A stretch of DNA of 64,000 nt. Source: Hemibagrus wyckioides. Taxonomy: Eukaryota > Chordata > Actinopteri > Siluriformes > Bagridae. Where the stretch lies: the NCBI RefSeq assembly GCF_019097595.1, contig NC_080726.1, positions 16,963,705 through 17,027,704 of the forward strand, written 5' to 3'. Positions 11,057 through 23,300 of this stretch are shown here, in pieces. A model generated the notes under the pieces. That model searched no databases and was not told the origin of the DNA. It saw only the letters and a program-made list of their open reading frames with translations. Position numbers and translations under genes: made by a program. Numbering within the stretch: the stretch's first letter is position 1; each line of letters begins with the position of its first letter.

Positions 11057-12073
11057 GACATTATTGACGCATATGTACTCGCCTCATTTGAGTAACATTC
11101 AGGGTGGCGAATGATATAAATGCTGAATTGGCATGAAAATTCTCTACACTTAAGCCTAGTTCACACTACAGGATTTTAAGACCAATTTAAGCCTGATTTG
11201 CAAATTAACGAGCTCGCCGACAGATTGGTCTGTGATCGTGGGAAAATCAGTGGGTGATCAGCGCTCGGCAATCTTTATGTGTGATCTACTCAACAATGCA
11301 TCAAAGAGGCTCGCTGACACCTCGCAGACAAAATCCATATATCTGGCATGTTAAATATCTGGGACGGTCGGCCGACTCGACATCACGTGGTGTCAATTGT
11401 AGCTACAACCTTCAGCCAATGAGAGAGCAAGTCAACAGAGTTGAGGTCACCAGAAGAAAAGCAGCAGCAGCAACATGGCTTCAAAAATAATGTGGACACA
11501 ACATTTATTTTAATAAATTAACATTTATTTAGAGCGAGACTCCTGCCGACGTCCATTTTCAAAACAAACCTCTACCGAAAGTCTCGCGTCATTTCCGGAT
11601 GCACCTGTCGCGTGTGTTTTCGTGACAAAACGTGGTTTGGGGATGGAGTTGGGTGACAAGAGTTGTTGTCAGATCGTGGGGTGTGCGACCCCCTCTTGTG
11701 GATCATTTACAAAGCGTTGCGTAGTGTGAACACCGCAACAAAGAACAAAAAGACATAAAGACATACAGTGAAGTCATGTACTCTGAACAGCAACGCGATC
11801 TGCCGGCGGTTACAGTCTTGTGGTGTGACCAGGCCTTTATCCGATGAACCATCAAACTTATCTGGGAGTGCCATCATGGTGAGCTCAGATCTCAGTACTT
11901 AGAATTAGTTAGTTTCTCATTCGTGACCTGTAGGTGGGTTATCTGCTGATGATATGTTGCCAGTAGTTTTTCCTGGTATGTAAAATGGGCCTGAAGATGA
12001 GAAAACTCCGCTGGATTCACCAAAGGGTTCCCTCTGGTGGTGGAGAGTGGGAGGCACCACTGAAGATGTTACA
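11057..12073 (-). mobile_element. Gypsy gag/LTR remnant in unit A, split by a MITE
   Basis: 11,057-11,152 and 11,837-12,073 match 32,842-33,155 of the unit-B gypsy element (gag N-terminus on the minus strand, [21 protein letters not shown]). It keeps slightly more of the gypsy 5' LTR than unit B does (about 12,026-12,073, resembling the LTR edge at 29,978-30,018). The rest of the gypsy was removed by deletion. Confidence 0.75.
11153..11836. mobile_element. PIF/Harbinger-like MITE with TTA target duplication
   Basis: A 684-base insertion absent from the matching place in unit B, where the sequence runs CTCTACACTTATCCGATG. It is flanked by TTA on both sides (11,150-11,152 and 11,837-11,839). 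The ends are imperfect inverted repeats, AGCCTAGTTCACACTACAGG against AGGCCTGGTCACACCACAAG. A TTA duplication is typical of PIF/Harbinger elements. I see no transposase, so it is non-autonomous. It was inserted into the gypsy gag remnant after the A/B duplication, or else lost precisely from B. Confidence 0.82.
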
Positions 12074-12301
12074 CTGGGATAGAGAGCATACATAAAAATA
12101 ACATTTCGCTGAAATGTTTTAAGAACGTCCCTGATCATTTAGCACTGTTTCGAATTTGTAGTTTACTTTTTAACTTTTCACCATAAATCTGAATGTAGAA
12201 GCCACATTAATAAAGTCAAATGTACAGGCAGGTTAATAAGTCAAGCAAATCATGTGGTGTAACCTGCAGCAACACCACATGACAGAGAAGACTCTGCCCA
12301 C

Positions 12302-14942
12302 CCTGTTATTGTGCTTGGCTTGTTCCAGAGAGGCAGCGAAGTTAAAGCATCGGCAGGGAACTCCAGCACTCTTACTGACATCCAAATACCTGTGAAGGGA
12401 AGCATGGAGCAGGTCAGATCTTCCTTAGTGCCATGAACTTTGAGAGTATAATGTATAGCAATAGCTTAAAAAAAACACTGATCAGTAAAGAAACTAAAAT
12501 ATGCACCGCTTTCGAGACTCGAGGTCAGGATTAGTGTTGTCCACAGCCACGCTGTGTCCTTCCTTCAGTGCACATTCACATGCTGACACACAGTGCTGCC
12601 ATGACCCCAGTGTGTCCTAGCAAGAATACCTCATCATCATCGTTATCATCATTATTATCTAGAAGAGGAGTGTCCAATCTTACCTGGATAGGATCGGTGT
12701 GGGTGCAGGTTTTCATTTAGTCCATGAAGAAGCCACACCTGAGTCTACTGAAAGCCAAGATCAATTGATTAAATAGGTGGAATCAGGTGTGACTTTTGCT
12801 GGATTGGTATGAAAACCTGCATCCACACCGGCCCTTTGTGGATATGATTGGACACCCCTGGTGTAAAAGAATCTCTCACTGTTTCTCAATATTTGGATAG
12901 GTGTGTAATTCATTAGTCTAACCCAGATGTTTCCCTTTCCAATGTAAAATTGAAAAAAAAAAACCTCCAACTCTTTAAATTTTAGGCAAGTAATGAAAAT
13001 CAGTACAGATCTATTGTGTGAAAGAATTAGAGCTTTTTATACCAGAGCTGTTAAAATATAGATTTAACTTCACATCATTTTAATAGTGTTCTTATTTTAA
13101 AACTGCAGTTATAGACAGGCTGACACTATGTGCATACCTTTTTAAATAAACAAGCTTTTAATCTGGACTTCTGAAAAGAATCTAGCACTAAATACACCAC
13201 CTCAGGAGTGTTGAGGTGGCATGACCCCTCATATACTCACCCTGTTTATGTACGCATATCCCTTAGGAATGATGTGGGTTTGAAAAAAAGTGGATTTGCC
13301 AGCTGCAAAAGTAAACAAGGGTAAGGTCATTTAATAGGATTTTTGTCAAGCTACAAAAGCATTTAAGAAACCTTTCACAAAAAAAAAACTTACAACCAGG
13401 GAATCCAACAGCAACAATGATTTCCTGGCAGGTAGAAGTGAGCGAGGCAGTAGGAGGGTCATACAGACGTCCCTTTGGGTCTAAACCTCTCTGCAGGTTA
13501 TAAAATTCTACAGTGAATAATTATACTAATTCACAGTGTCATGTAAATGTGAACACAGTATCACAGTGTCATGTGGTCCATTCAGGTCCAATCAGCTAAG
13601 ATCCAGTTCAACTAAGCATAAATACACTGAGTAAATCTGTACAGAGGCAAACACAGACAAGCAATTCCACAGCTCACCGGATCAAATGATGGCAAATCAT
13701 AGGGAGCAGCTTTCCAACCAAGGAAGAACTCCTCTGGAGTGTGAAACTGTATACCAATGTTCAGAGCAAACTAGAAACAAAATGAAAGAAATATGCCATT
13801 TAAAATTTTATCCTCAGGATAAAAGAAGTCCTCAGGAAAGTGAACAATAAATAATGTGCATCAACGTTTAAGAACACATTTGTGTTAATATCTTATACAA
13901 AGTAAGCAGTAAAATGTGCTACTTTATGTTCATCACTACTGTAAGCAAGTAGTGGCCATGGGCTGCATCTCACCAGCCGGTCACTACAGGAGAAGTCCTT
14001 CTTCTTCTTCCCTGGAGCCCAATTTACAGGACGACCTGCTGCATCTAGTCCAAAAAAACCGTGAAGAGCAAATCATTTACTAATTTACTTTAAATAGCTG
14101 GGTCCAGTATCAGGTCTTCAGATTCCCCTTTTAAAAACCCTGAATGCATCAGTATAAGCTGAATAATCTGAATAATAAGCCTTTATTTTTGGGCAGTTCA
14201 GGATGAGGGGTTAAATCACAGAAAATTTTTCAAAAATTATTTTTGCGGATTCATTTAATTCTCGGTTTTTCTTAAGAAATTAAGATTAAAACGAGCTTCA
14301 CTGGAACCAGGCATTTACAAAACATTTCCTTCCTTATCTCTTCCTGCAGACCCAGCACAGACCTCCAACTCACCTCCAGCATAAACACTCTGGGATTTAT
14401 TCACAATTATTCCATTGTTTGCCTGGAAAACACAGTGTATATTGTAGATCATTTGCAAATGTCAGAAACTTCACCCCACAGGCCTTTATTCATCAGAGTA
14501 ATGTATACAGTCAAATCTGGTCATAAAAAAAGAATCTTCTTTTTTAACATTTTCTTCATGAATTATTTCATTTTTATATAAATATCAAAAATTATATAAA
14601 ACAGCATATACAGTAGTTGCATATAAGAAAATCAATTTGTCTTGAATTTAGTAGTATTCAAATATGCAGGACACAGTCATTAATCCATTACATCTGTTTT
14701 ACAGTGTTTGGTTAATCTCTTTCAGGGTTAGACTGATGAACAGTACTAGTTTACTGGTTTAGAATGGAAGCTTGGTATTGAGTTCACCATGTTAATCAGC
14801 GTGACTTTTCTTTGTCGTCACTACTGCTTTCTTGATAATTAATGCTGAGTCACTCAGTGACTTTGACATAGTTATTGATGATGGAGGTTCCCACTGTTCC
14901 CAACAACCAGTCAGTAATCAGTAGCATTGCCACACACTGCAT
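12302..14942 (-). pseudogene. pnkp: PNKP fragment B (seven exons, no FHA or phosphatase core)
   Basis: Minus-strand exons match functional PNKP exons 9-15: 14374-14422, 13974-14044, 13678-13770, 13397-13490 (ending at the P-loop GFPG), 13241-13302 ([15 protein letters not shown]), 12507-12616 (DTLGSWQHC, then DNTNPD) and 12302-12389 ([20 protein letters not shown]). The frames and splice sites of these exons are still open, with a few substitutions (V to A in exons 9 and 13, R to C in exon 14). Exons 2-8 are absent, only M-Q-C-V of exon 1 remains at 14,940-14,942, and the last two exons were lost with the unit-A deletion. It could encode at most part of the kinase domain. Confidence 0.9.
12668..12862. 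mobile_element. Short palindromic MITE in PNKP intron (unit A/B side)
   Basis: The left part GGAGTGTCCAATC with GGTGTGGGTGCAGGTTTTCA is mirrored by the right part TGAAAACCTGCATCCACACC with GATTGGACACCCC. The result is a nearly palindromic element of about 195 bases. The same element sits at 33,750-33,960 in the third PNKP copy. It was therefore present before the duplication. Confidence 0.75.
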
Positions 14943-15929
14943 GCTCACAGCACACTGCTTACCTCAGACAGTTTCACCTCACCTGAACCTGTTTATGTTC
15001 GCTATCAGTCCCTCCAGGACTGATCTATCCACCTGACCTCTGTCCTCATCTATAGTTACTTTTAACTAATAAGCATTATTTTAAATAAACATAACTAGTA
15101 CAAAACGGTAGTTACATACAAAACAGCTCTAGTAGATATCACAAAAGACAATAGCTCAGTGTATTAACGTATGCCTGTTATGATACCAAGATAAGCATAT
15201 GTGAAGAAATATAAACTATTTTTTAAATGCACACGCTGTGTAATTACATGTAATAACTACCCGGCATGCTAGCTTACTAGCTTAACAGCTCAACAGAATC
15301 GGCCTAGTTCATCGCTCCTTCCTCTGCTCCTTCTCCTTCTTCCTCGGTTTTTCAAAAAACTTGTTGAGCATTACCATTGCCTGCTGATCTGGAGCATGAA
15401 CTTTAGATTACTTTACAATCTACTGCTTTAAAATCTCTCACTGGAAATATCTATCATTAATAAAAGCATGTAACCTGAAATGTTTCACTTTCACTGCTTC
15501 TTTTTTCTGCGTATTTTGTAAGAAATAAATTAGATCTTATTTTCCATCGCGATAAATCCTGACTTCTTCTGAAAATCTTCATTCTTCATGTGCCTAGTTT
15601 GTTATTTGATATAAAACATTTAAGAAAAAAAAGTATAATCACTGAATCATTGTTCTCAATGTTGAACTCCTTTTGTTACCCATGGATAATGCCTTTTACT
15701 GTACAGTACAGTAGATAATGACAAAGACCACATCTTTGGTTTGTATAAATTGTAATCTGTCTCAATAAACTCTAAAAAAGCATTTCTCCACAAACCCTAA
15801 CTCTGTGTGGTTCTTTTGCTATTATTTTTTTTTCCTGAAATCAACATCCACATACAACATACAACAATACATAAAACAAACAGGGAAAATAAGAGCTAGT
15901 TTAAGTGATTCAGAAACAGGTAGACGGTC
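14943..15929. other. Junction region between PNKP fragment B and CLCA-B upstream DNA
   Basis: No gene. Up to about 15,214 it is PNKP 5' flank, and after that CLCA upstream flank, repeating 1,299-2,285. It separates the pseudogene start from the LINE fragment. Confidence 0.6.
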
Positions 15930-16524
15930 AGTGACTCAGCAGTACAAAAACATGAAATTGTATGGGAAATTCATTCCACCACCTCAGTGCCAGATCAGAG
16001 AAGAGTTTATGTTTACCTATTTTGTACCCTGAGAGATGGTGGGACCAGTCGAGCAGTGCTAATAGATCAGAGGGAGTGAGGTGCAGAGGTATCAGAGGGA
16101 TTCTTGGCTTTGTAGGCAAGCATCAGTGTTTTAAATCTGATGCACGCAGCTACTGGAAGCCAATAGAGGGAACGCATCAGTGAGGTGGTGTGGGAGAACT
16201 TAGGAGGATTAAAGACAAGTCACACAGCTGCAATGTGTATAATTTCCAGCCGACGAATTGCATTCTAAAGTAGACCTGAAAGTAGAGAGTTGCAGTAGTC
16301 CAGTCTTGAAATGACAAGAGACTGAACAAGCACTTGAGCAGCCTGTGTGGATAAAAATGGCCAAATCCTTCTGATGTCGTACAGAAGAAACTGGCATGAA
16401 CGTGTGACATTAGTAACATGGAAGGAAAAGGACAGTTGATTGTCCATGGTTATCCCAAGGTTGTGAGCAGTGGCCAAAGGGGAGATCAAGGAGTTGTTCA
16501 GAGATATTGCATGATCAGCTCAGA
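15930..16524 (-). mobile_element. L2-like LINE 3' fragment (copy B)
   Basis: Duplicate of the reverse-transcriptase fragment at 2,286-2,880, with the same frame breaks and very few base differences. Key residues are VTRSCQFLLYDIRRI and LVISRLDYCNSLLSGL on the minus strand. Confidence 0.75.
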
Positions 16525-17383
16525 GGCAGTGGCAGCAGTGCGAACTGGACTTCTCAAAAAGTCCATATTCAATTAGGCTGAAGACATACCTTTAAATTAA
16601 AATTACAAGTAAAGTGTCCCTTCAACCCTGTTAAACCCTGTTACAATCTTCAACCCCATCACACTATTCTCAACCCTGTTACATTAATAGTTAATAGGAA
16701 AATAATATTAGGAAGACGATTAAAAACTTTAATTTAATTTAATTTTTAAAATAGCTTTACTTGCTGAATACCACCCAATATGTTAAGGGCTAACAGTAAA
16801 ATTGTGATTTTAGCCATAAATGTAACTAAGCATAAGGTGCATGTTTATTGTATAAGAATTTTCTGTAAAATCCTTTTAAAACCAATTTCACATATTAAAC
16901 CCACTCATATTCTATATTAGTCCCCTGTATGTGGAGTCAAATATAAACATCTGTACAAATAATCTTCTATATTTATAATATTTAAAAGCAAGTAACCTTT
17001 TCAGTTTCACTGCTTCCTTTTGTAAATGCTTTTGTAAATGTATGTGGTTGCCATGACCTGAATGTCTTTCTAAATTAATACATTCAATCTGATTTCCATC
17101 CACGTAAAACCTTATCCAACTTCATGATGTGAGACATTTCCTTTCTGGTGTGTTTTTGTTCTGATTCATGTCCTGTCTCCACCTATACTTAACTCCCTGT
17201 TAAATGCTTTCATTTCCATGATAATTTCTGTATAATTTTCAATCATTGTGTGTTTTGTCCTCATTGTGAAGTACACCTTTCGTGTTTCTGAACTCGTAAA
17301 AAGAACACTTTTGCCCTGTTTTTACTGACCTAGAAATTTGCACATTTTAGATTTCTTGTTATGAAGGTGAAAGTTAGACAAAC
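16525..17383. promoter_or_regulatory. Presumed CLCA-B upstream/promoter region
   Basis: AT-rich non-coding DNA directly upstream of the CLCA-B start codon, nearly identical to 2,881-3,739. No firm TATA box or start site is visible. The role is inferred from position. Confidence 0.3.
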
Positions 17384-20300
17384 ATGGTAAAGATGTTAGC
17401 AGTGGTTTTGCTGTTTCTCAGTGGACTGGGACCAGTTACAACAATCAGACTGGATGGAAACGGCTACACCGATATTCTGATCGTCATCAGCCCCAGTGTG
17501 CCAGAGAATGAAGACATTATAAACCAAATCAAGGTATTTTTATTTATTTATTTATTTATTTATTTGCTTGCTTACTCTTAAGACCTCCATGAACTGATTT
17601 AAAGAAGATATTTTAATGAGTTCTCTGATGCGGTTCAACAGGCATCTCCCTCAAAAATGCCATATAACATTATTAGAAAAGTCTGATTATTGTACAGACA
17701 GCAGGAATGTGTTGTACCACCCTGCAGAGAAATTAAACCAGATCACCTCAAAGGATGTCAAATATTCTCTCATATTTCTAAATGTCTTATTATATTGCAG
17801 TGGTTCCCAAAGTGGGGGTCACCCCTGAGGTGATTAACAGGTTAAAGACACAGCAATAGTGTCAGTTGCAGCAGATCACTTTACAGCACCATCATATTTC
17901 AGATCAATTTACAGCACCATCTTATTTCAGATCAATTTACAGCACCATCTTTTTTCAGATCACTTTACAGCACCATCTTATTTCAGATCAATTTACAGCA
18001 CCATCTTATTTCAGATCAATTTACAGCACCATCTTATTTCAGATCACTTTACAGCACCATCTTATTTCAGATCAATTTACAGCACCATCTTATTTCAGAT
18101 CACTTTACAGCACCATCTTTTTTAGGCTTAGGAGATTTTTGTTAAAATGAAACGTTGGTTAATATCGACCAAAGACAACACAGGGAGGCCAGCGGAGAGA
18201 CCAGCGGAGAAGCACCACTGTCACTGCTATAGCTATAAGTCGGGCTATGCATGGGGATAAACTGGCCCGTGAGCTAGAATCGGTGCCGCTGTCTAGCGGG
18301 ACTATTGCCCAGCGCATCTCCGACATGGCCCAGGATATAACGTGTCAGCTGGGGGAGAGAGTGAAGAAAGGGAAATACGCTTTACAGTTAGATGAATCCA
18401 GAGATGTATCAAACTGCCCAGCTGCTTGTATTCGTCAGATACAGTTTTAACCGGAAAACTTAACGAGGACTTTCTGTTTTGCACCCCGCTGGAGGGAACA
18501 TGCACAGTTGAGGACATTTGACCACAAACTAAAAGAAGATGGACTGTCTTGGAGCGAGTGCATCGGTGTGTGTACAGATGGTGAGGTTAATATTGAAATT
18601 TAACGAGTAAATTACAATAAAAATGATATGGCTGTTAGGCTGTTGTGCTTTTTAGTGTTGTCTCGTGTTTGGATTGGATCATTGGTGCGTGTGCGCCGTT
18701 GCGCGCAACGTTTGTATATTTTAACCATCTCCGAGGATAGTGGGGGTCGCGATCACTGGCACCGTTATTTTGGGGGTCGTGGGAAAAGTTTGGGAACCCC
18801 TGTTATATTGGACTCATAATATCTTCCAGAATCGGTGTGAATATGCAATTTAGAGTGAAAAATGTTTGTGAATGTTAAACTGTCCAAAGTTGTTTTTGAT
18901 CCAATGAACAGTCACATTTTTACTTGTGCCCCATTCACAACTGTACACAGTAGAATATACAGGCGAAGTGCCTGTGTCATAAAAGTAGAATAAAAATAGT
19001 TAAAAATAGAAATACAAAAAAATTTATTAAAATATAAAATTGTAATATACATTAAATATTAATTTAATTAATTTATTATAATACATTGAAAATAGCAATA
19101 CAATTACTTGTACTTATTGTTAACTAATATTAGGAAACATTAATGATGGGAAACGGACAGTAATTCCACCTTGAATATTAACAACAGTAAAATGTAAAAA
19201 AAAAAAAATCACACAAATAACTTGATTGCTGTAAAACAGAATGTCATGACTTTTATTTGTGATATTCAACTGTAATATTAACCTGAATAATGAGGTACTG
19301 CATGGCTGTGGAATCACTTAAAGGAGAAGTTCACTCCAAGAACAAAAATCTACAAATAATTTACTCACCCCCTTGTCATCCAAGACGTACATGTCTTTCT
19401 TTCTTCAGTCGTAGCTCATCTAGCATCAACAAACATTAGGGCAGTCTGTTCAGGTTGGTGGACCAGATCTGTCCCTAGGTAGATGCCAGATTACTCTCAC
19501 TGAGAGCGATTTACACTCCAGAACACATGATCGAGAAGCAGGCTGAGACCTGGGGAGTGGCATGTCCATGAAGGTGGTGGAATGCATATGGCAATTTTTG
19601 GCCAGACAGAAGTGGCTATGTTCGTCCCACTGTCCCCTGTGGCTTTCTCTTTTCCCTTCTGGGTGGTGCTCCTTGGGAGATTCACGTCAGGAGGAGCCTC
19701 CTCTCTCACGTGTAGGAGGTGATTCTCCAATGCATAGTGTCAGCCATAACGCAGCATCTCGTTCCCTTCTCAGGGAACCGGGTTACATACATAACCTGGT
19801 GTAGTTTTCCCTGTTTGTTTTATGTATGTTGATTTGAAAAAATTCCCAACATAGTTTTTAGGCTGATGGTATCCTAAGTCTGTAACCTGTTGAACCAGTG
19901 TTAATGTATTCATTGATATAGACTTCAAAGTACTCTTGTACATTGCTCTGGATAAGAGCGTCTGCCAAATGCCAGAAATGTAAATGTAAATTTGAATCAG
20001 ATATTGAATCTCAGATGGTCTACGATGGTCCTTCACTTGACTACATTAGACCGGTGAAGAGCGCTGACACACTCCAGATGGATAACGGCAGATAAACCTT
20101 TATAATGTCTAAGTGGCCAGTAAAAACACCAGGTTTATCTAACAGAAAGACTGAATTTCATCAGCAACTCTGAACAAATATTAGTCAAGTGGTGTTTAAA
20201 TCATCTGACATTTATTCTACTGACATCATTATGGTCATTGTTAGGAAACATAACCGCTTGTGCAGTTGCTTGTGCCTCTAGATCTTATTGTCCAATGAAG

Positions 20301-23300
20301 GATATCTGTGAAGAGATAAAACCTAACCCTAGGCAGACCAGCCCATCTGACACCAAGAACCACACCACGGTTAAAGTCTCAGATCAGATTTTATTCTTGA
20401 TTCTGATGTTTGATTTGAACAGTAACTGAAACTCTGAAAATTCTGGTTTCATACATTTTGAGCCTGATTTTATACATTGTGTTGCTGCCAAATAATTAGC
20501 TGATTACGTAACTACATGAATGAGCATGAGGGTGTTCCTAATAACGTGGACAGTGAGTGCATACAAACATTTTGCTTGAGTCAGGATGAGCAATGATCCA
20601 GGTTTCTTCTAGGGCTAAGTGAAATAGTGTACCTGAGAAAAACTGTGGCTTCATGTGCATTGAAATGCTCAGTAAAGTCTGATTACTTACATTAATTTAC
20701 ACACATACTGTACATAAACATTCCACTCTTCTGTCTCCACAGGAAATGATTGTCAGTGGATCAGAATTTCTGTTTGAAGCTTTAGACCACAAGCTGTACT
20801 TCAAGGAGGTGAAGATATTAGTACCACCAAACTGGACTACAGGAAAGTATGAGCGAGCAACAACAGAATGCTTTGACAAGGTACAACCTTCATTCAGTGC
20901 TGAGGATCATTTATTGACACGTCTCTCATTTATTCAAGAAACTGTGTGTATTATTAATATAATATGTACAAAATATTCTAAACATTTTGTTTTTAGGGCA
21001 GAATAAGAATTGATAACGCAAATTCTGCATTTGGTGATGAGCCATACACTCCCCAAGTCACAGGCTGTGGAACTGAGGCTCAATACATTCATTTCACCCC
21101 AAAGTATCTGTTAGACAAAGATCTGTACAAAAATGTATACGGACCTAAAGGTGAGAACTAACCTGTGTTTAAAACAAACACACACACACACACACACACA
21201 TTAAAAACAATCAAGAGGCATCAACTCATAGAAATGTATTATTTCTAACTTCCTCTGTAGCAACAAAATATAATATTATACATGTTTTACTTTTAGGAAG
21301 AGTTTTTGTGCATGAATGGGCTCACCTCAGATGGGGGGTATTTGATGAATATAATAAGAATGAGCCCTTTTACCTGTCTGCTGGTCAGAATAAACCAACA
21401 AGGTCCTATATTCACCTCCCTATAGAAGAGCAAAAATTATTAAACATAAATGTATATTATAGCAGTAATTGTCAGTAATGTGTTGTGTTGTTTTTTTCAG
21501 GTGTAGTGATAAAATTTTAGGAGAGACATTACAAGTTATTAATCAAAGTACTCAATCTTGCTGGTTTCATATGACTGGCCTTCCCACATCCAGCTGTAAA
21601 TTCTTTCCAAATGTAAAGCAAATTACAAATGTCTCAATAATGTACTCGCCCAGCATGGATTCAGTGAGTAAGGCTACTGTTCAACATAGTTTCCAATCCA
21701 TTTTAATTTAATAGTTTTTTCATTTTTGCTTGATGCCTTCATCATATACACTGTGATTTATTTGTAGGTAAGAGCATTTTGTAACGAAGAGGAACATAAC
21801 GCTGAAGCCCCCAATGAACAGAATTCAAAGTGTAAAAAGCTCTCAACACGTACAGTGATCTTTCAGGAATCCGTAGACAAAGATGCCCTTCACAATCTAA
21901 AGCCTCTTCCATCTCCACCGCCAGCTCCAACATTCAGAGTCCTACAGAGGGGAACTCGGGTCGTCTGCCTCGTGCTTGATGTCTCAGGAAGCATGGCGGT
22001 ATATTAATTCACATAAAATAGCCCTCCAAAGCAAAAGTGCTGGCTAAAACTAGTGGAATGTAGCAGATTTTTGTCCTTATTTACAAACAACAGATTACTG
22101 TAACTACTTGAAGACCACAAAAAACAAATTTCAATATGTAGTCATGCTTTCCAAAAAATAACCAAAAGAAACCAAATGGTCTGAATTTGTGTCTTCTCTA
22201 AGTCATCTGAATGGTACTGGAATAAACAGGTACTGGAATAGACATGTGAAACTCCAGAGCTGAATCCCACTGAGATGGTGTGATGGGATCTTAAGAGAGC
22301 TGTGCATAAATGAATGCTCTTTCAAGTTTGAAAGTTTAGCTAAACAGCAGTCATCTGATACAATAACAGCTCACTTCAAGTATATCTTCTTTAGCATATT
22401 TCCATAAAAACGTACACCTTATAAATCAAATGAAAACCATCAGTGCATTGCAGATATTTAAAAAAAACAATTAATTTATAGAAAATATCTCATATTTTTT
22501 TCCCCTTTAAAGAACGCAAGAATAAAACAACAACAACAATCTGCATCAGTTTTTTTAAACCATGGCATACAAGAACAGCAGTTTGTGGCTCTTGTGACTT
22601 TTAGCACCAAAGCTAAAGTACTCAGCCCACTGACGTTAATAGATGGACAAGCCACAAGAGACAAACTAATACATATGTTGCCAACAAACGCACAAGGATC
22701 AACAAATATCTGTGAAGGACTCAGAGAAGGCTTTAAGGTAAGAGACTCGTGTAAAGACTCCTCCTACACTCTTTGACTAAAATTCCATCTTCATAATGTT
22801 AAATGTTAAACTTCTCTTTGGTCTAGAATTAAGAATTAACTGAAAGATAATCAGTCTGTACTGATTAATGCCAGTTTCTTTCTATTTTTATTTCAGGTTC
22901 TTCGAAAGGATGATAATAAAACAATCGGAGATGAAATAATATTTCTCACAGATGGAGAAGCAACTGATAATATTCAAGAGTGTTTACAGGAAGCTGTTCA
23001 AAGTGGCTCAATCATTCACACCATATCATTTGGCCCAAAAGCAGACAGTGTACTGAAGATCATGGCAGATCAAACAGGTGAGATTTCACGTGTGTAATAT
23101 TACATAATGTCACATAGTTGATTGTTTCAGCTCTAGTTCACCAGTGTTGCTTTGGATTTTGATTATTGTTCATATACTGCAGGGGGAAAGTTTTATGTAG
23201 TGCCAGATTCTAAATATTCCTACAAGCTTGTGAATGTCTTTTCCTCATTGACACTGTTCGATGGAAATCCCATGACACAGCCCATTCAGGTAAGTGATAC

